64,000 nt of DNA from DASYLJ01 sp964432595 (lineage in GTDB: Bacteria > Desulfobacterota > Binatia > DP-6): the NCBI GenBank assembly GCA_964432595.1, contig CAYSOF010000004.1, forward strand, positions 310,001-374,000. The letters are read 5' to 3'. A model generated the notes under the pieces. It was not told where the DNA came from. It worked only from the letters and a program-made list of their open reading frames with translations, and did not search any database. Below, one piece after another: positions 52,970-60,470 of this stretch (position 1 is the first letter of the stretch; the number at the start of each line of letters is the position of its first letter). A program made the position numbers and the translations under genes.

Positions 52970-53818
52970 ATGAACAAGCTCTCGACGGAACGGCGCGCGG
53001 CCCTGATCTCGGCCCTGGTGGAAGGCAACTCCATCCGCGCCACCGCGCGCATGACCGACACGGCGTTCAATACCGTGCTCAAGTTCGTCGTGAGCATCGG
53101 CACCGTGTGCCGCGCGTTCCTCGACGAGAGCATGCGTGACCTCAAGAGCCGGCGTATCCAGGCCGACGAGATTTGGCAGTTCTGCTACGCGAAGGATCGT
53201 AACCTGCCCGACGCGATGCGCGGCAAGCCGGGGGTCGGCTCGGTGTGGACGTGGGTAGCGATCGACGCGGACACCAAGCTCGTCCCCACCTTCCACGTCG
53301 GCACGCGCGACGCGGGCTGCGCCTACGAATTCTTGAACGACCTCGCGAGCCGCCTGCGCTACCGCGTCCAGCTCACGACGGACGGCCACCGCTCCTACCT
53401 CGACGCGGTCGACAATGCGTTCGGCTTCCACCAGATCGACTACGCGATGCTGGTGAAGGTCTACGGCGCGGCCCCGGAAGGCGAGACCCGCTACAGCCCG
53501 CCCGCGTGCCTTGGCGCGGACGTCAAGGTCATCTCCGGCAACCCCGACCCGCAGCACATCAACACGAGCTACGTCGAGCGTCAGAATCTCACGATGCGGA
53601 TGTCCATGCGCCGCTTCACGCGCCTGACCAACGCGTTCAGCAAGAAGGTCGAGAACCTGGAACACGCCCTGGCGCTGCACTACGTCCACTACAACTTCGT
53701 CCGCATCCACAAGACTCTGCGCTGCACCCCCGCCATGGAGGCCGGCGTTAGCAGCCGCCTGTGGACGGTGCGCGACATCGCCGAGCTGCTGGAGCGCGCC
53801 GAGGCCAATGCGGCGTAG
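52970..53818 (+). CDS. IS1-like DDE transposase
   Basis: A 282-residue transposase. An N-terminal helix-turn-helix (EGNSIRATARMTDTAFNTVLKFV) is followed by an RNase-H-like core with the acidic triad in QADEIWQFCYAK, LTTDGHRSYLDAV and SYVERQNLTMRMSMRR. The family is widespread and annotated as IS1-like. The ATG at 52970 is chosen over a TTG at 52934, which would place the operator palindrome inside the gene. Single uninterrupted frame, unlike IS1 itself, which uses frameshifting. No inactivating change is visible. Confidence 0.87.
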   Translation: MNKLSTERRAALISALVEGNSIRATARMTDTAFNTVLKFVVSIGTVCRAFLDESMRDLKSRRIQADEIWQFCYAKDRNLPDAMRGKPGVGSVWTWVAIDADTKLVPTFHVGTRDAGCAYEFLNDLASRLRYRVQLTTDGHRSYLDAVDNAFGFHQIDYAMLVKVYGAAPEGETRYSPPACLGADVKVISGNPDPQHINTSYVERQNLTMRMSMRRFTRLTNAFSKKVENLEHALALHYVHYNFVRIHKTLRCTPAMEAGVSSRLWTVRDIAELLERAEANAA

Positions 53819-53823
53819 TGCGG

Positions 53824-54654
53824 TCATTTCGCGTCCTTCTTCTGACCGCCTACTTCGACTTTCCCCAGCGACTGCGTGATTAGCTCCGTGGCCGCGCTCG
53901 GAATCTGCGGTTTCCTTGCCTCCACAATCTTCCGAAGCCCTTCGACCTCAGGTGGCTCCATCATTCGACATTCGCCGTCGCGCGATAGGCACATCACGAC
54001 GGTAAGCTTCCCGACGCCTGACGCAGATTCTCCGAGAAACTTGGCCTCGCATAGCTGATAGATCACCTCTGCTGTCGGAGCGTGCCGCTCGAACGTCCCG
54101 TAGAGCGCGCCGAGCGCGCGGACCCACCCCGACCCGATCGCATGAAATCCAAGCGCGTCGTGATGTTCGGCCTGTTGGCCATCCTGCACGCTGAACAGCC
54201 TGGGCATGCTTCCGTCAGGGTGGTGCTCCCAGCCTCCGACAAGGAACTCCGTCTCTAGGCTCACGGCCTGCATCTTCGAGAGAATGCGACTGAATTCCTC
54301 AGCGCCGAAGTACGCGCGTCCGTTGCGGAGGAATGTCTCCCGATCCAGCCCGTACACGCCCAGGACGTCGGCTTCGATCTTCTCGCGCAGGACATCGCGA
54401 CACGCGGCTTCTACTGCACGCCGGACCGCCTCGGTTGTTTCATCGCCGCCAGTCTCCAGCGCGCTGTCGATATGGTCGATCACGCGCCGTCGGACACTGG
54501 GCGACCCTGCGAACATATGCAGCCACCCCGCTCGCGGCCCCATCGGCCATACCTTCGCCGTCATCGCCTCCATCGACATGTACGGCGTCGACAGCATGAG
54601 GTCGCTAACGGTCACGATGTCGTTGTCAGAGATCGCGGCGATACAAAGCGTCAT
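53824..54654 (-). CDS. Proteasome/HslV-like Ntn hydrolase, IS passenger
   Basis: A 276-residue protein. Starting at the ATG at 54654, the sequence is M-TLCIAAISDNDIVTVSDLML. Removing Met exposes Thr1, and counting from it gives Asp17 in VSDLML and Lys33 in MTAKVWPMG, the exact catalytic register of proteasome beta subunits and HslV. Later blocks also match that fold: FAGSPSVRRR, FLVGGWEHHPDG with LFSVQDGQ, FHAIGSGWVRALGALYG, VGKLTVVMCLSRDG. About 75 extra residues at the C-terminus, with a Lys-rich end, exceed HslV length. An in-frame ATG at 54726 would hide the Thr, so I reject it. It converges on the transposase with five bases between stops. No unfoldase partner is in the element. Substrate and oligomeric state unknown. 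Confidence 0.8.
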   Translation of the reverse strand: MTLCIAAISDNDIVTVSDLMLSTPYMSMEAMTAKVWPMGPRAGWLHMFAGSPSVRRRVIDHIDSALETGGDETTEAVRRAVEAACRDVLREKIEADVLGVYGLDRETFLRNGRAYFGAEEFSRILSKMQAVSLETEFLVGGWEHHPDGSMPRLFSVQDGQQAEHHDALGFHAIGSGWVRALGALYGTFERHAPTAEVIYQLCEAKFLGESASGVGKLTVVMCLSRDGECRMMEPPEVEGLRKIVEARKPQIPSAATELITQSLGKVEVGGQKKDAK

Positions 54655-54721
54655 CGGGAACCCCCAGTCCTCCGGCCGGAGGCAGCGGGGGTGCCACGTG
54701 AACGGCCGGAGGTCAGTCCTT

Positions 54722-54751
54722 GGCATAGGACACCCCCGGGGCGCCTGCCAA
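54722..54751 (-). promoter_or_regulatory. Candidate promoter of the Ntn hydrolase gene
   Basis: Read on the minus strand: TTGGCA (54751-54746), 18 bases, TATGCC (54727-54722). The -35 is one arm of operator site C. The leader to the ATG at 54654 would be about 60 bases. Confidence 0.4.
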
Positions 54752-54763
54752 GGCGCTCTGGCA
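54746..54763. promoter_or_regulatory. Palindromic operator, site C
   Basis: TGCCAAGGCGCTCTGGCA differs from the site B palindrome at two positions. It lies about 90 bases upstream of the Ntn hydrolase start and overlaps its candidate -35. Confidence 0.6.
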
Positions 54764-54786
54764 TGTTACGGCTTGGAGCGCCCGGT

Positions 54787-54802
54787 CCCGCGAAATCGCG
54801 GG
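54787..54802. repeat. Subterminal hairpin near right end
   Basis: CCCGCGA-AA-TCGCGGG, a perfect 7-bp dyad eight bases inside the right terminal repeat. It could block read-through from the flank or serve transposition; no matching hairpin stands at the left end. Confidence 0.4.
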
Positions 54803-54809
54803 TCGCGGG

Positions 54810-54826
54810 CAAAATGAGTCACTACC
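54810..54826 (-). repeat. Right terminal inverted repeat
   Basis: CAAAATGAGTCACTACC, exact complement of 52374-52390. Confidence 0.88.
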
Positions 54827-54834
54827 GGAAGACG
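54827..54834. repeat. Target-site duplication, right copy
   Basis: GGAAGACG, identical to 52366-52373. Confidence 0.85.
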
Positions 54835-54842
54835 ACGTGGCT

Positions 54843-54871
54843 TGGCTTCGCTCGCAGCCCTGTGTTAGCGT
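54843..54871 (+). promoter_or_regulatory. Candidate promoter of the moxR operon
   Basis: TTGGCT (54843-54848), 17 bases, TAGCGT (54866-54871) with TG at 54863-54864 as an extended -10. The moxR ATG is 20 bases downstream. The insertion ends only 16 bases upstream of the -35, leaving the core promoter intact. Confidence 0.45.
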
Positions 54872-54891
54872 CCGCCGACGAGGTTTTCCGC

Positions 54892-55854
54892 ATGTTTGCG
54901 AGCATCGACGACGTCATCTCCCGCCTGAGCGAGCAGCAGTACATCGCGAGCCGCACCATCGGCACCGTGGTGTACCTCGCGAGCCACCTGGACAAGCCGA
55001 TCCTCGTCGAGGGGCCCGCGGGCGTCGGCAAGACCGAGCTCGCCAAGGTCATCGCGGGGGCCCTCGACCGGGAGCTCATCCGGCTCCAGTGCTACGAGGG
55101 CCTCGACGAAGCCAAGGCGCTCTACGAGTGGGAGTACGCGAAGCAGCTCCTCTACACGCAGATCCTGCGCGACAAGATCGGCGAGGTCGTGGGGGAGGCG
55201 CCCTCGCTCCGGGAGGCCGTCCAGCGCATCGCGAACGAGGACGACGTCTTCTTCAGCGACCAGTTCCTCCTGCCGCGGCCGCTGCTGCGCGCGATCACGG
55301 CCAACAAGCCGGTCGTCCTGCTGATCGACGAGATCGACAAATCCGACACGGAGTTCGAGGCGTTCCTCCTCGAGATCCTGTCCGACTTCCAGGTGAGCGT
55401 CCCCGAGCTCGGCACGCTGAAGGCGCGTCACAAGCCGGTCGTCGTCCTGACCAGCAACAACGCGCGCGAGATGTCCGACGCGCTGAAGCGTCGCTGCCTG
55501 CATCTCTTCGTGGACTTCCCGGAGAAGGCGCAGGAGCTCGAGATCGTGAAGCTCAAGGTGCCCGGCGTCAGCGACCAGCTGGCGAACGAGGTCGTCGCGC
55601 TCATCCAGCGGGTCCGCAAGCTCGACCTCAAGAAGACGCCGAGCATCAGCGAGACGCTCGACTGGGCGCGCGCGCTCACGCTGCTGAACGTCGCGACGCT
55701 CGACGATGCGCTCGTGGCCGACACCTTGTCGGTCATCCTCAAGTACGAGGGCGACATCCGGAAGGGCCAGCAGGAGCTCCGCGAGTATCTCGAGCTCCAG
55801 CGCGTGAAGGCCCAGAAGACCACCGTCGTCCCCGAGGACAAAGGGCTCCACTAG
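54892..55854 (+). CDS. MoxR-family AAA+ ATPase
   Basis: A 320-residue ATPase. Walker A is EGPAGVGKTELAK (about residue 45), Walker B VVLLIDEIDKSD, and the sensor region VVLTSNNAREMSDALKRRC with the arginine finger. MoxR proteins work as chaperone-like hexamers that mature or remodel a partner, together with a VWA-domain protein, which is the next gene. The longer open frame upstream runs into the insertion element, so the ATG at 54892 is the real start, in agreement with the promoter position. Confidence 0.9.
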   Translation: MFASIDDVISRLSEQQYIASRTIGTVVYLASHLDKPILVEGPAGVGKTELAKVIAGALDRELIRLQCYEGLDEAKALYEWEYAKQLLYTQILRDKIGEVVGEAPSLREAVQRIANEDDVFFSDQFLLPRPLLRAITANKPVVLLIDEIDKSDTEFEAFLLEILSDFQVSVPELGTLKARHKPVVVLTSNNAREMSDALKRRCLHLFVDFPEKAQELEIVKLKVPGVSDQLANEVVALIQRVRKLDLKKTPSISETLDWARALTLLNVATLDDALVADTLSVILKYEGDIRKGQQELREYLELQRVKAQKTTVVPEDKGLH

Positions 55855-55862
55855 AGACTCCG

Positions 55863-57269
55863 ATGGACGCCCGCGTCGTCGAGTTCACCTCGCTGCTGCG
55901 CCAGAACGGCGTCCGCGTCTCGCTGTCCGAGACGATGGACACGTTCCGCGCGCTGAGCGCGGTCGGACTCGCCGACCGCGAGACGGTCCGTGCGGCGCTG
56001 CGCGCGACCGTCGTCAAGCGCTCCGTCGACGTCCCGACGTTCGAGCAGCTGTTCGATCTGTTCTTCTCGGGGCTCGGCGAGGTCATCAAGGAGGTCGCGC
56101 AGGCCACCCAGGCGGCGATGGGCCTCGACGACGAGGCGCTCCAGGAGTTCCTCGAGCAGCTCGAGAAGCTACTGGAAGAGAAGGGGATCGAGCTCTCACC
56201 GCTCGCGCGGGCGCTGCTGAAGGCGGACACCGGCCGCCTCGAGCAGCTCCTGCGCGAAGCCGCCCAGCGCGGCGAGCTGGGGCAGATCCAGCACGGCTTC
56301 CAGGAAGGACGCTTCACGCACGCGCTCGCGGGTGCGCTCGGGCTGAACGATCTCGGCAACGAGATGGATCGCGTGCGGCGCGAGCTATCCGGGCAGTCCG
56401 AGGAGATGGACAAGCGGCTCGAGGAGTACATCGACCGCCGGATGCGCGACCTCCAAGACCTGCTCAAGTCCACGGTCCGCCAGGAGCTCGATCGCCAGGA
56501 CGTGAACCGCCAGGATCGGCAGGGCCTGCAGACGCTCGCGGAGAAGAGCTTCTTCTACCTCACCGAGGACGAGATGCGCCGCATGCAGGAGGCGGTCAAT
56601 AAACTGGCGCAGCGTCTGAAGAACGTCGTCGCGATCCGTCGCCGGCGCGCGCGGCGAGGCAAGTTCGACTCCAGCGAAACGCTGCGCCACAACCTGCAGT
56701 ACGGCGGGGTACCCTTCCGCGTCATCTTCGACCGTAAGCGCAAGGACAAGCCGCAGGTCATGGTGCTCTGCGACGTGTCCGACTCCGTCCGGAACGTATC
56801 GCGGTTCATGTTGCAGTTCGTGTACGCGCTGCAGGACCTCTACTCGAAGGTGCGCAGCTTCATCTTCGTCGACGACGTCGGCGAGGTCACGCAGCTCTTC
56901 ACCGAGCATGAGGCGGCCAAGGCGCTCGACCTGGCGCTCAACGGCAACCTCATCAACATCTACGCGCACTCCGACTTCGGACGAGCCTTCCGCGGATTCC
57001 ACCGCGACTATGTGTCGTCGGTGAACAAGCGAACCACCGTGATCATCCTCGGCGACGCCAGGAACAACTACAACCTGCCGCACGAGTGGGTCTTGCGGGA
57101 GGTCCAGCAGCGCGCGAAGCAGGTCATCTGGCTCAATCCGGAGAACCGGATGACGTGGGGGTTCGGCGACAGCGAGATGGATCGCTACGCGCCGTTCTGC
57201 ACCGTCGTCGAGGAGTGCCGGAACCTGAATCAGCTCTACCGCGTCATCGACCGCCTCGTGACGGTTTAG
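55863..57269 (+). CDS. VWA-domain protein (CoxE-like), MoxR partner
   Basis: A 468-residue cytoplasmic protein. The N-terminal half is helical with a coiled-coil-rich stretch at about residues 85-200. The C-terminal VWA domain has the metal-binding MIDAS motif DVSDS in VMVLCDVSDSVRN, then YAHSDFGRAFRGF and the final TTVIILGDARNN, where the Thr and Asp ligands lie. It is eight bases after moxR, a standard MoxR-VWA pair. In CO dehydrogenase systems such pairs (CoxD/CoxE) mature the enzyme; no such enzyme is seen nearby, so the client is unknown. Confidence 0.88.
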   Translation: MDARVVEFTSLLRQNGVRVSLSETMDTFRALSAVGLADRETVRAALRATVVKRSVDVPTFEQLFDLFFSGLGEVIKEVAQATQAAMGLDDEALQEFLEQLEKLLEEKGIELSPLARALLKADTGRLEQLLREAAQRGELGQIQHGFQEGRFTHALAGALGLNDLGNEMDRVRRELSGQSEEMDKRLEEYIDRRMRDLQDLLKSTVRQELDRQDVNRQDRQGLQTLAEKSFFYLTEDEMRRMQEAVNKLAQRLKNVVAIRRRRARRGKFDSSETLRHNLQYGGVPFRVIFDRKRKDKPQVMVLCDVSDSVRNVSRFMLQFVYALQDLYSKVRSFIFVDDVGEVTQLFTEHEAAKALDLALNGNLINIYAHSDFGRAFRGFHRDYVSSVNKRTTVIILGDARNNYNLPHEWVLREVQQRAKQVIWLNPENRMTWGFGDSEMDRYAPFCTVVEECRNLNQLYRVIDRLVTV

Positions 57270-57280
57270 CCGCCCTTGGA

Positions 57281-57309
57281 TTGACCTCCCGTCGGCGAGC
57301 CTTCACAAT
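57281..57309 (+). promoter_or_regulatory. Promoter for a leaderless BFN-protein transcript
   Basis: TTGACC (57281-57286), 17 bases, CACAAT (57304-57309). The ATG at 57319 falls ten bases after the -10, close to the expected start of transcription, and no ribosome binding site precedes it. Confidence 0.5.
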
Positions 57310-57318
57310 GCAACAGCG

Positions 57319-57834
57319 ATGAATCGCGAGGATTTCATTCTGATGACGGTGGGCGGGCTGACGCTCGACCCGGTCACGAAGACGCCGATCGTCATCCTCC
57401 GCGACCCCGAGAACAAACTGAATCTGCCCATCTGGATCGGCCTGCTCGAAGCCACGTCGATGGCGACCGAGCTCGAAGGCATCAAGATGGCGCGCCCCAT
57501 GACGCACGACCTCCTGCGCACCGTCCTCGAGCAGATGAACGCGACGGTCGAGTGGGTGGACGTCACCGAGCTCAAAGACAATACGTACTTCGCCCTGATC
57601 TATCTGCGCGCCGGCGATCGCCAGATCACGATCGACGCGCGGCCCTCCGATGCGATCAGCCTGGCACTGCGCACCAAGAGCCCGATCTACGTGGCCAAGG
57701 CGGTGCTCGAGGCGTCGAGCGTGCTGCAGCAGATGGAGGAGGGGAAGGAGCAGGACCTCTCCAACGTGTCGCGCGACAAGTGGGCCGAGATTCTCGAGAA
57801 GATGTCGCCCGACGACTTCAAGTACAAGATGTAG
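57319..57834 (+). CDS. Bifunctional nuclease-family (DUF151) protein
   Basis: A 171-residue protein of the BFN/DUF151 family. VILRDPENKLNLPIWIGLLEA, MARPMTHDLLRTVLEQMNATVEWVDV (in pieces) and ITIDARPSDAISLALRTKSPIYVAKAVLE are the family blocks. Plant and bacterial members have been linked to DNase and RNase activity, but the usual bacterial role is unclear. The gene follows the MoxR pair by 49 bases and seems to have its own promoter. Confidence 0.85.
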   Translation: MNREDFILMTVGGLTLDPVTKTPIVILRDPENKLNLPIWIGLLEATSMATELEGIKMARPMTHDLLRTVLEQMNATVEWVDVTELKDNTYFALIYLRAGDRQITIDARPSDAISLALRTKSPIYVAKAVLEASSVLQQMEEGKEQDLSNVSRDKWAEILEKMSPDDFKYKM

Positions 57835-57840
57835 GCCTGC

Positions 57841-58545
57841 ATGCCGCCGCCGTCTCAGCGCATAAAGATCGATCGCAAATCCCTCCGCGAACCGGACGAG
57901 TTCCAGACGCTTTCGACGCAAGCTGCGTCGTGGGCCACGCAGAATCAGAATCTGCTCTGGGGCGTCGGCATTGGTCTCGCGGCAATCGCGCTCATCGGCC
58001 TGGGCATCGGCTGGTACCGAGCGCGTCAGGCCGAAGCCGGCGCCGTCCGCTTCCAGGCCGCACACGCCGAGTTCCTCGAGCAGAAATATCAGGCGGCTGC
58101 CGAGTCCTTCGCTGGTCTCGGACGCGACTACGGCAGCACGCCGTTCGGCCGACTTTCCCAGCTGTACCGCGGTCATTCGCTGCTTCGCGGCGGCGACGCC
58201 GCGGGCGCCGCCACGGCGTACGGCGAGTACCTGGCCAGCTCGCCCGAGACCGAGTACCTGCGCCAGGAAGCGCTCACGGGCCTCGGAGCGGCTCGCGAAG
58301 CCACCGGCGACACCAACGGTGCCGTGGACGCGTACACGCAGGCCGCGGAGATCAGCGGACCGTTCCGTCAGGATGCACGGCTCGCCATGGCGCGTCTCGC
58401 CGAAACATCGGGCAAGCCCGACGAGGCGAAGAAGATCTACATGACGCTCCTGCAGGAGAACCCGACTCCTGCGGTCCGCGCGCTGCTCGAGACGAAGATT
58501 CCGAGCGAAGTCGCCGCTGCCGGCGCGGCCGCCGGGCTCCCGTAG
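57841..58545 (+). CDS. TPR membrane protein (YfgM-like)
   Basis: A 234-residue protein with a short cytoplasmic N-terminus, one membrane helix (LLWGVGIGLAAIALIGLGIGWY, about residues 39-60) and about four tetratricopeptide repeats facing outward (AHAEFLEQKYQAAAESFAGL, GDAAGAATAYGEYLAS, GDTNGAVDAYTQAAEI, GKPDEAKKIYMTLLQENP). The arrangement matches YfgM, a SecYEG-associated chaperone. It starts six bases after the BFN gene. Confidence 0.8.
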   Translation: MPPPSQRIKIDRKSLREPDEFQTLSTQAASWATQNQNLLWGVGIGLAAIALIGLGIGWYRARQAEAGAVRFQAAHAEFLEQKYQAAAESFAGLGRDYGSTPFGRLSQLYRGHSLLRGGDAAGAATAYGEYLASSPETEYLRQEALTGLGAAREATGDTNGAVDAYTQAAEISGPFRQDARLAMARLAETSGKPDEAKKIYMTLLQENPTPAVRALLETKIPSEVAAAGAAAGLP

Positions 58546-58660
58546 TGCGCAACTTTCCCTCCGGAAGCACGCCGACGCGCGACGTCCGATAAGACACGTT
58601 ATGTCAACTTTTATGGTGGGTGGCTCCGGGGGGCCGCCGCGGTCGATCTGAACGCGGCGG

Positions 58661-60466
58661 ATGCGGCGTACGCCACCGCTGTTCGTCCTGTTCGGCATCC
58701 TGTCGAGCCTGGCGCCGCTGACGGCGCTCGCTGCGCCACCCACCGTCGTCTATCTGCTGCTCGACACGACGCGCGGCGACCGCGTGCCCGCCCTCACGCC
58801 GACGCTCGATCGCCTCGCGGCGGACGGCATCCGGTTCGCGCGTCACTACGCGAACTCGCACGCGACCCGGCCGTCGATGCCGCAGCTCATGTCCGGGCGC
58901 TACTACCACCAGAACGTGTTGCGCGAGTTCACGCCCGACGAACACCCGCGCGAGTTCCCGTTCAGCAAGCCCGATCCGACGGCGATCCTGCTCCCGGACC
59001 TGCTCCGACGCAGCGGCTGGCAGCTGCTCGGCGTCAGCGCGCATCCGTGGGTCACGGCGGACAGCGCGTTCGGCCGTCCGTTCGACAGCCTCGAGCTACT
59101 CCCGGCGCCGCCGCGCGAAGGACACGCCGACGCCGCACGCGTCGTGGACGCCGGGATCGCGGCCTGGAAGCGCCGCGATCCGTCGCGGCCGCTGTTTCTC
59201 TACCTGCACTTCATGGACGCCCACATGCCGCGCTTCCTGCGGCCCGGCGAAACGCTCGACCTCGGCGACGGCGAGCGGTTCCGCGACGACGGCGAGCCGG
59301 CCTTCGATCGTCGGCGACGCCGCTGGGATCGGGCCGACGCGACCGACTTCACGCCGCTCGACGTGCGCTGGTTCACGGCCGTCTACGATCAGCGCGTGCG
59401 CTACATGGACGCACAGATCGGGCGGCTCCTCGACGCGCTCCGCGCCGCGGATCCCGGGCTCGCGAACACGCTCGTCGTGGTCACCGCGGATCACGGCGAA
59501 GAGCTCGGCGAAGACGGTCGCACCGACCACACGGACTCGCTCGCCGAGGCGGTCCAGCACGTTCCGTGGATCATGAGCGGCGCCGGGATCGCCGGCGGGC
59601 AGGTCGCGCGTCGCTATACCGAGCACGTCGACGTGATGCCCACCCTGCTCGCTCGTCTCGGGGTCGCCCTGCCCGCGGGCGTCCACACCGACGGCCGCGC
59701 GCAGCTCGCCGGCGACGGGCGGCAGTGCGACGCATGCGGCAAGACCGCCGTCTACTACGCATGGGAAGAGTATCGGGCGGTCCGGACGGGGCGCCGCCTG
59801 CTGCGCGAGGAACGTCCCGCCGACGGACTGCGCGCCCGCTGCGAGGGCCCTCGCCACGTCTACGACGTCTCGCCCGATCGCCTCGTCGTGCTGGTCGACG
59901 ACGGCCGCGCGCCACGGCTCGGCGCCGCACTCGCGAGCCGACTCGACGAACGCGAGCGGACGTTCCTCGCGACACGCTACGGGACGCCGGCGCGGAGCTT
60001 CGTCATGCGGTCCCCCTTCTGGTCCGTCGGCGAGATGCCGGGCTGCGCGCGGATCGGGGCGGAGACGACCCGGGCCGACCTGTCGGCAACCGGTTGGACG
60101 TGGACGGGCCGCGGCGCGACCATCCTCCGCGGCGAGTCGACCTTGCCCGTCACCCTGGCGATTCCCGATCAGGAGTACGGCGTGGACGTCGCCGTCGTAC
60201 CGATCGCGTCCATGCCGTGGCTGTTCGGGTTCGAGCGCTGGCTCCGGAAGAGCTTTCTGCCCGACGCCGCCACGGCCTGGATACCGCTTGGAACCCACCG
60301 CGCGATCGACGGACGCCTGCGCCTCGCCCTGCCGCCGAGCGCGGGAACCGGCAACCACGTCCTGGGCCTCCGTCTGACGCCTCCGGGAGCCGAGCCGGGG
60401 GCCGGGGCGCCCACCCAGGATCCGGCGATGCGGGAGCGCTTGAAGGCCCTCGGCTACGTCCAGTGA
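58661..60466 (+). CDS. Sulfatase-fold hydrolase, exported
   Basis: A 601-residue protein with a signal peptide (to about ALAA). VVYLLLDTTRGDRVPALTPTL starts the alkaline-phosphatase/sulfatase fold, FMDAHMP and VVTADHGEELGEDG supply metal ligands. The nucleophile region reads SHATRPSMPQLMSGRY: where sulfatases have the Cys or Ser of CxPSR, matured to formylglycine, this protein has Thr. So a classical sulfatase mechanism is doubtful, and a phospho- or phosphonate-transferase type reaction with a Thr nucleophile is possible. The protein ends ERLKALGYVQ, like the enzyme at 61356. It is followed by a sulfotransferase four bases downstream. Confidence 0.82.
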   Translation: MRRTPPLFVLFGILSSLAPLTALAAPPTVVYLLLDTTRGDRVPALTPTLDRLAADGIRFARHYANSHATRPSMPQLMSGRYYHQNVLREFTPDEHPREFPFSKPDPTAILLPDLLRRSGWQLLGVSAHPWVTADSAFGRPFDSLELLPAPPREGHADAARVVDAGIAAWKRRDPSRPLFLYLHFMDAHMPRFLRPGETLDLGDGERFRDDGEPAFDRRRRRWDRADATDFTPLDVRWFTAVYDQRVRYMDAQIGRLLDALRAADPGLANTLVVVTADHGEELGEDGRTDHTDSLAEAVQHVPWIMSGAGIAGGQVARRYTEHVDVMPTLLARLGVALPAGVHTDGRAQLAGDGRQCDACGKTAVYYAWEEYRAVRTGRRLLREERPADGLRARCEGPRHVYDVSPDRLVVLVDDGRAPRLGAALASRLDERERTFLATRYGTPARSFVMRSPFWSVGEMPGCARIGAETTRADLSATGWTWTGRGATILRGESTLPVTLAIPDQEYGVDVAVVPIASMPWLFGFERWLRKSFLPDAATAWIPLGTHRAIDGRLRLALPPSAGTGNHVLGLRLTPPGAEPGAGAPTQDPAMRERLKALGYVQ

Positions 60467-60470
60467 CCGC

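Larger units (their letters stand above)
52374..54826. mobile_element. IS1-like insertion with passenger genes
   Basis: A complete 2,453-bp element. Its ends are a perfect 17-bp inverted repeat (GGTAGTGACTCATTTTG at 52374-52390 and its complement at 54810-54826), flanked by the 8-bp direct repeat GGAAGACG. Inside are two small plus-strand genes, the DDE transposase, and a minus-strand Ntn hydrolase gene convergent to it. Only the transposase is needed for movement, so the rest is cargo. Base composition looks less GC-rich than the host genes. Three related palindromes mark the three transcription units. The intact ends and exact target duplication suggest a fairly recent insertion. Joining the flanks restores an uninterrupted intergenic sequence upstream of the moxR promoter. 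Confidence 0.88.

Noticed and set aside
52934..52970. TTG start adding 12 residues to the transposase
   Set aside because: It would place the 20-bp palindrome and the promoter -10 inside the gene. The ATG at 52970 fits the family N-terminus.
54655..54726. Longer Ntn hydrolase starting at 54726
   Set aside because: The extra 24 residues would bury the Thr nucleophile, show no processing motif and are Pro/Arg-rich. The Thr1/Asp17/Lys33 spacing favours the ATG at 54654.
58585..58617. AT-rich stretch with TTATGTCAAC and TATGGT as a promoter for the sulfatase-fold gene
   Set aside because: No -35 at proper spacing for the TATGGT box. A small dyad (GACA-CGTTA-TGTC) is too short to call an operator.
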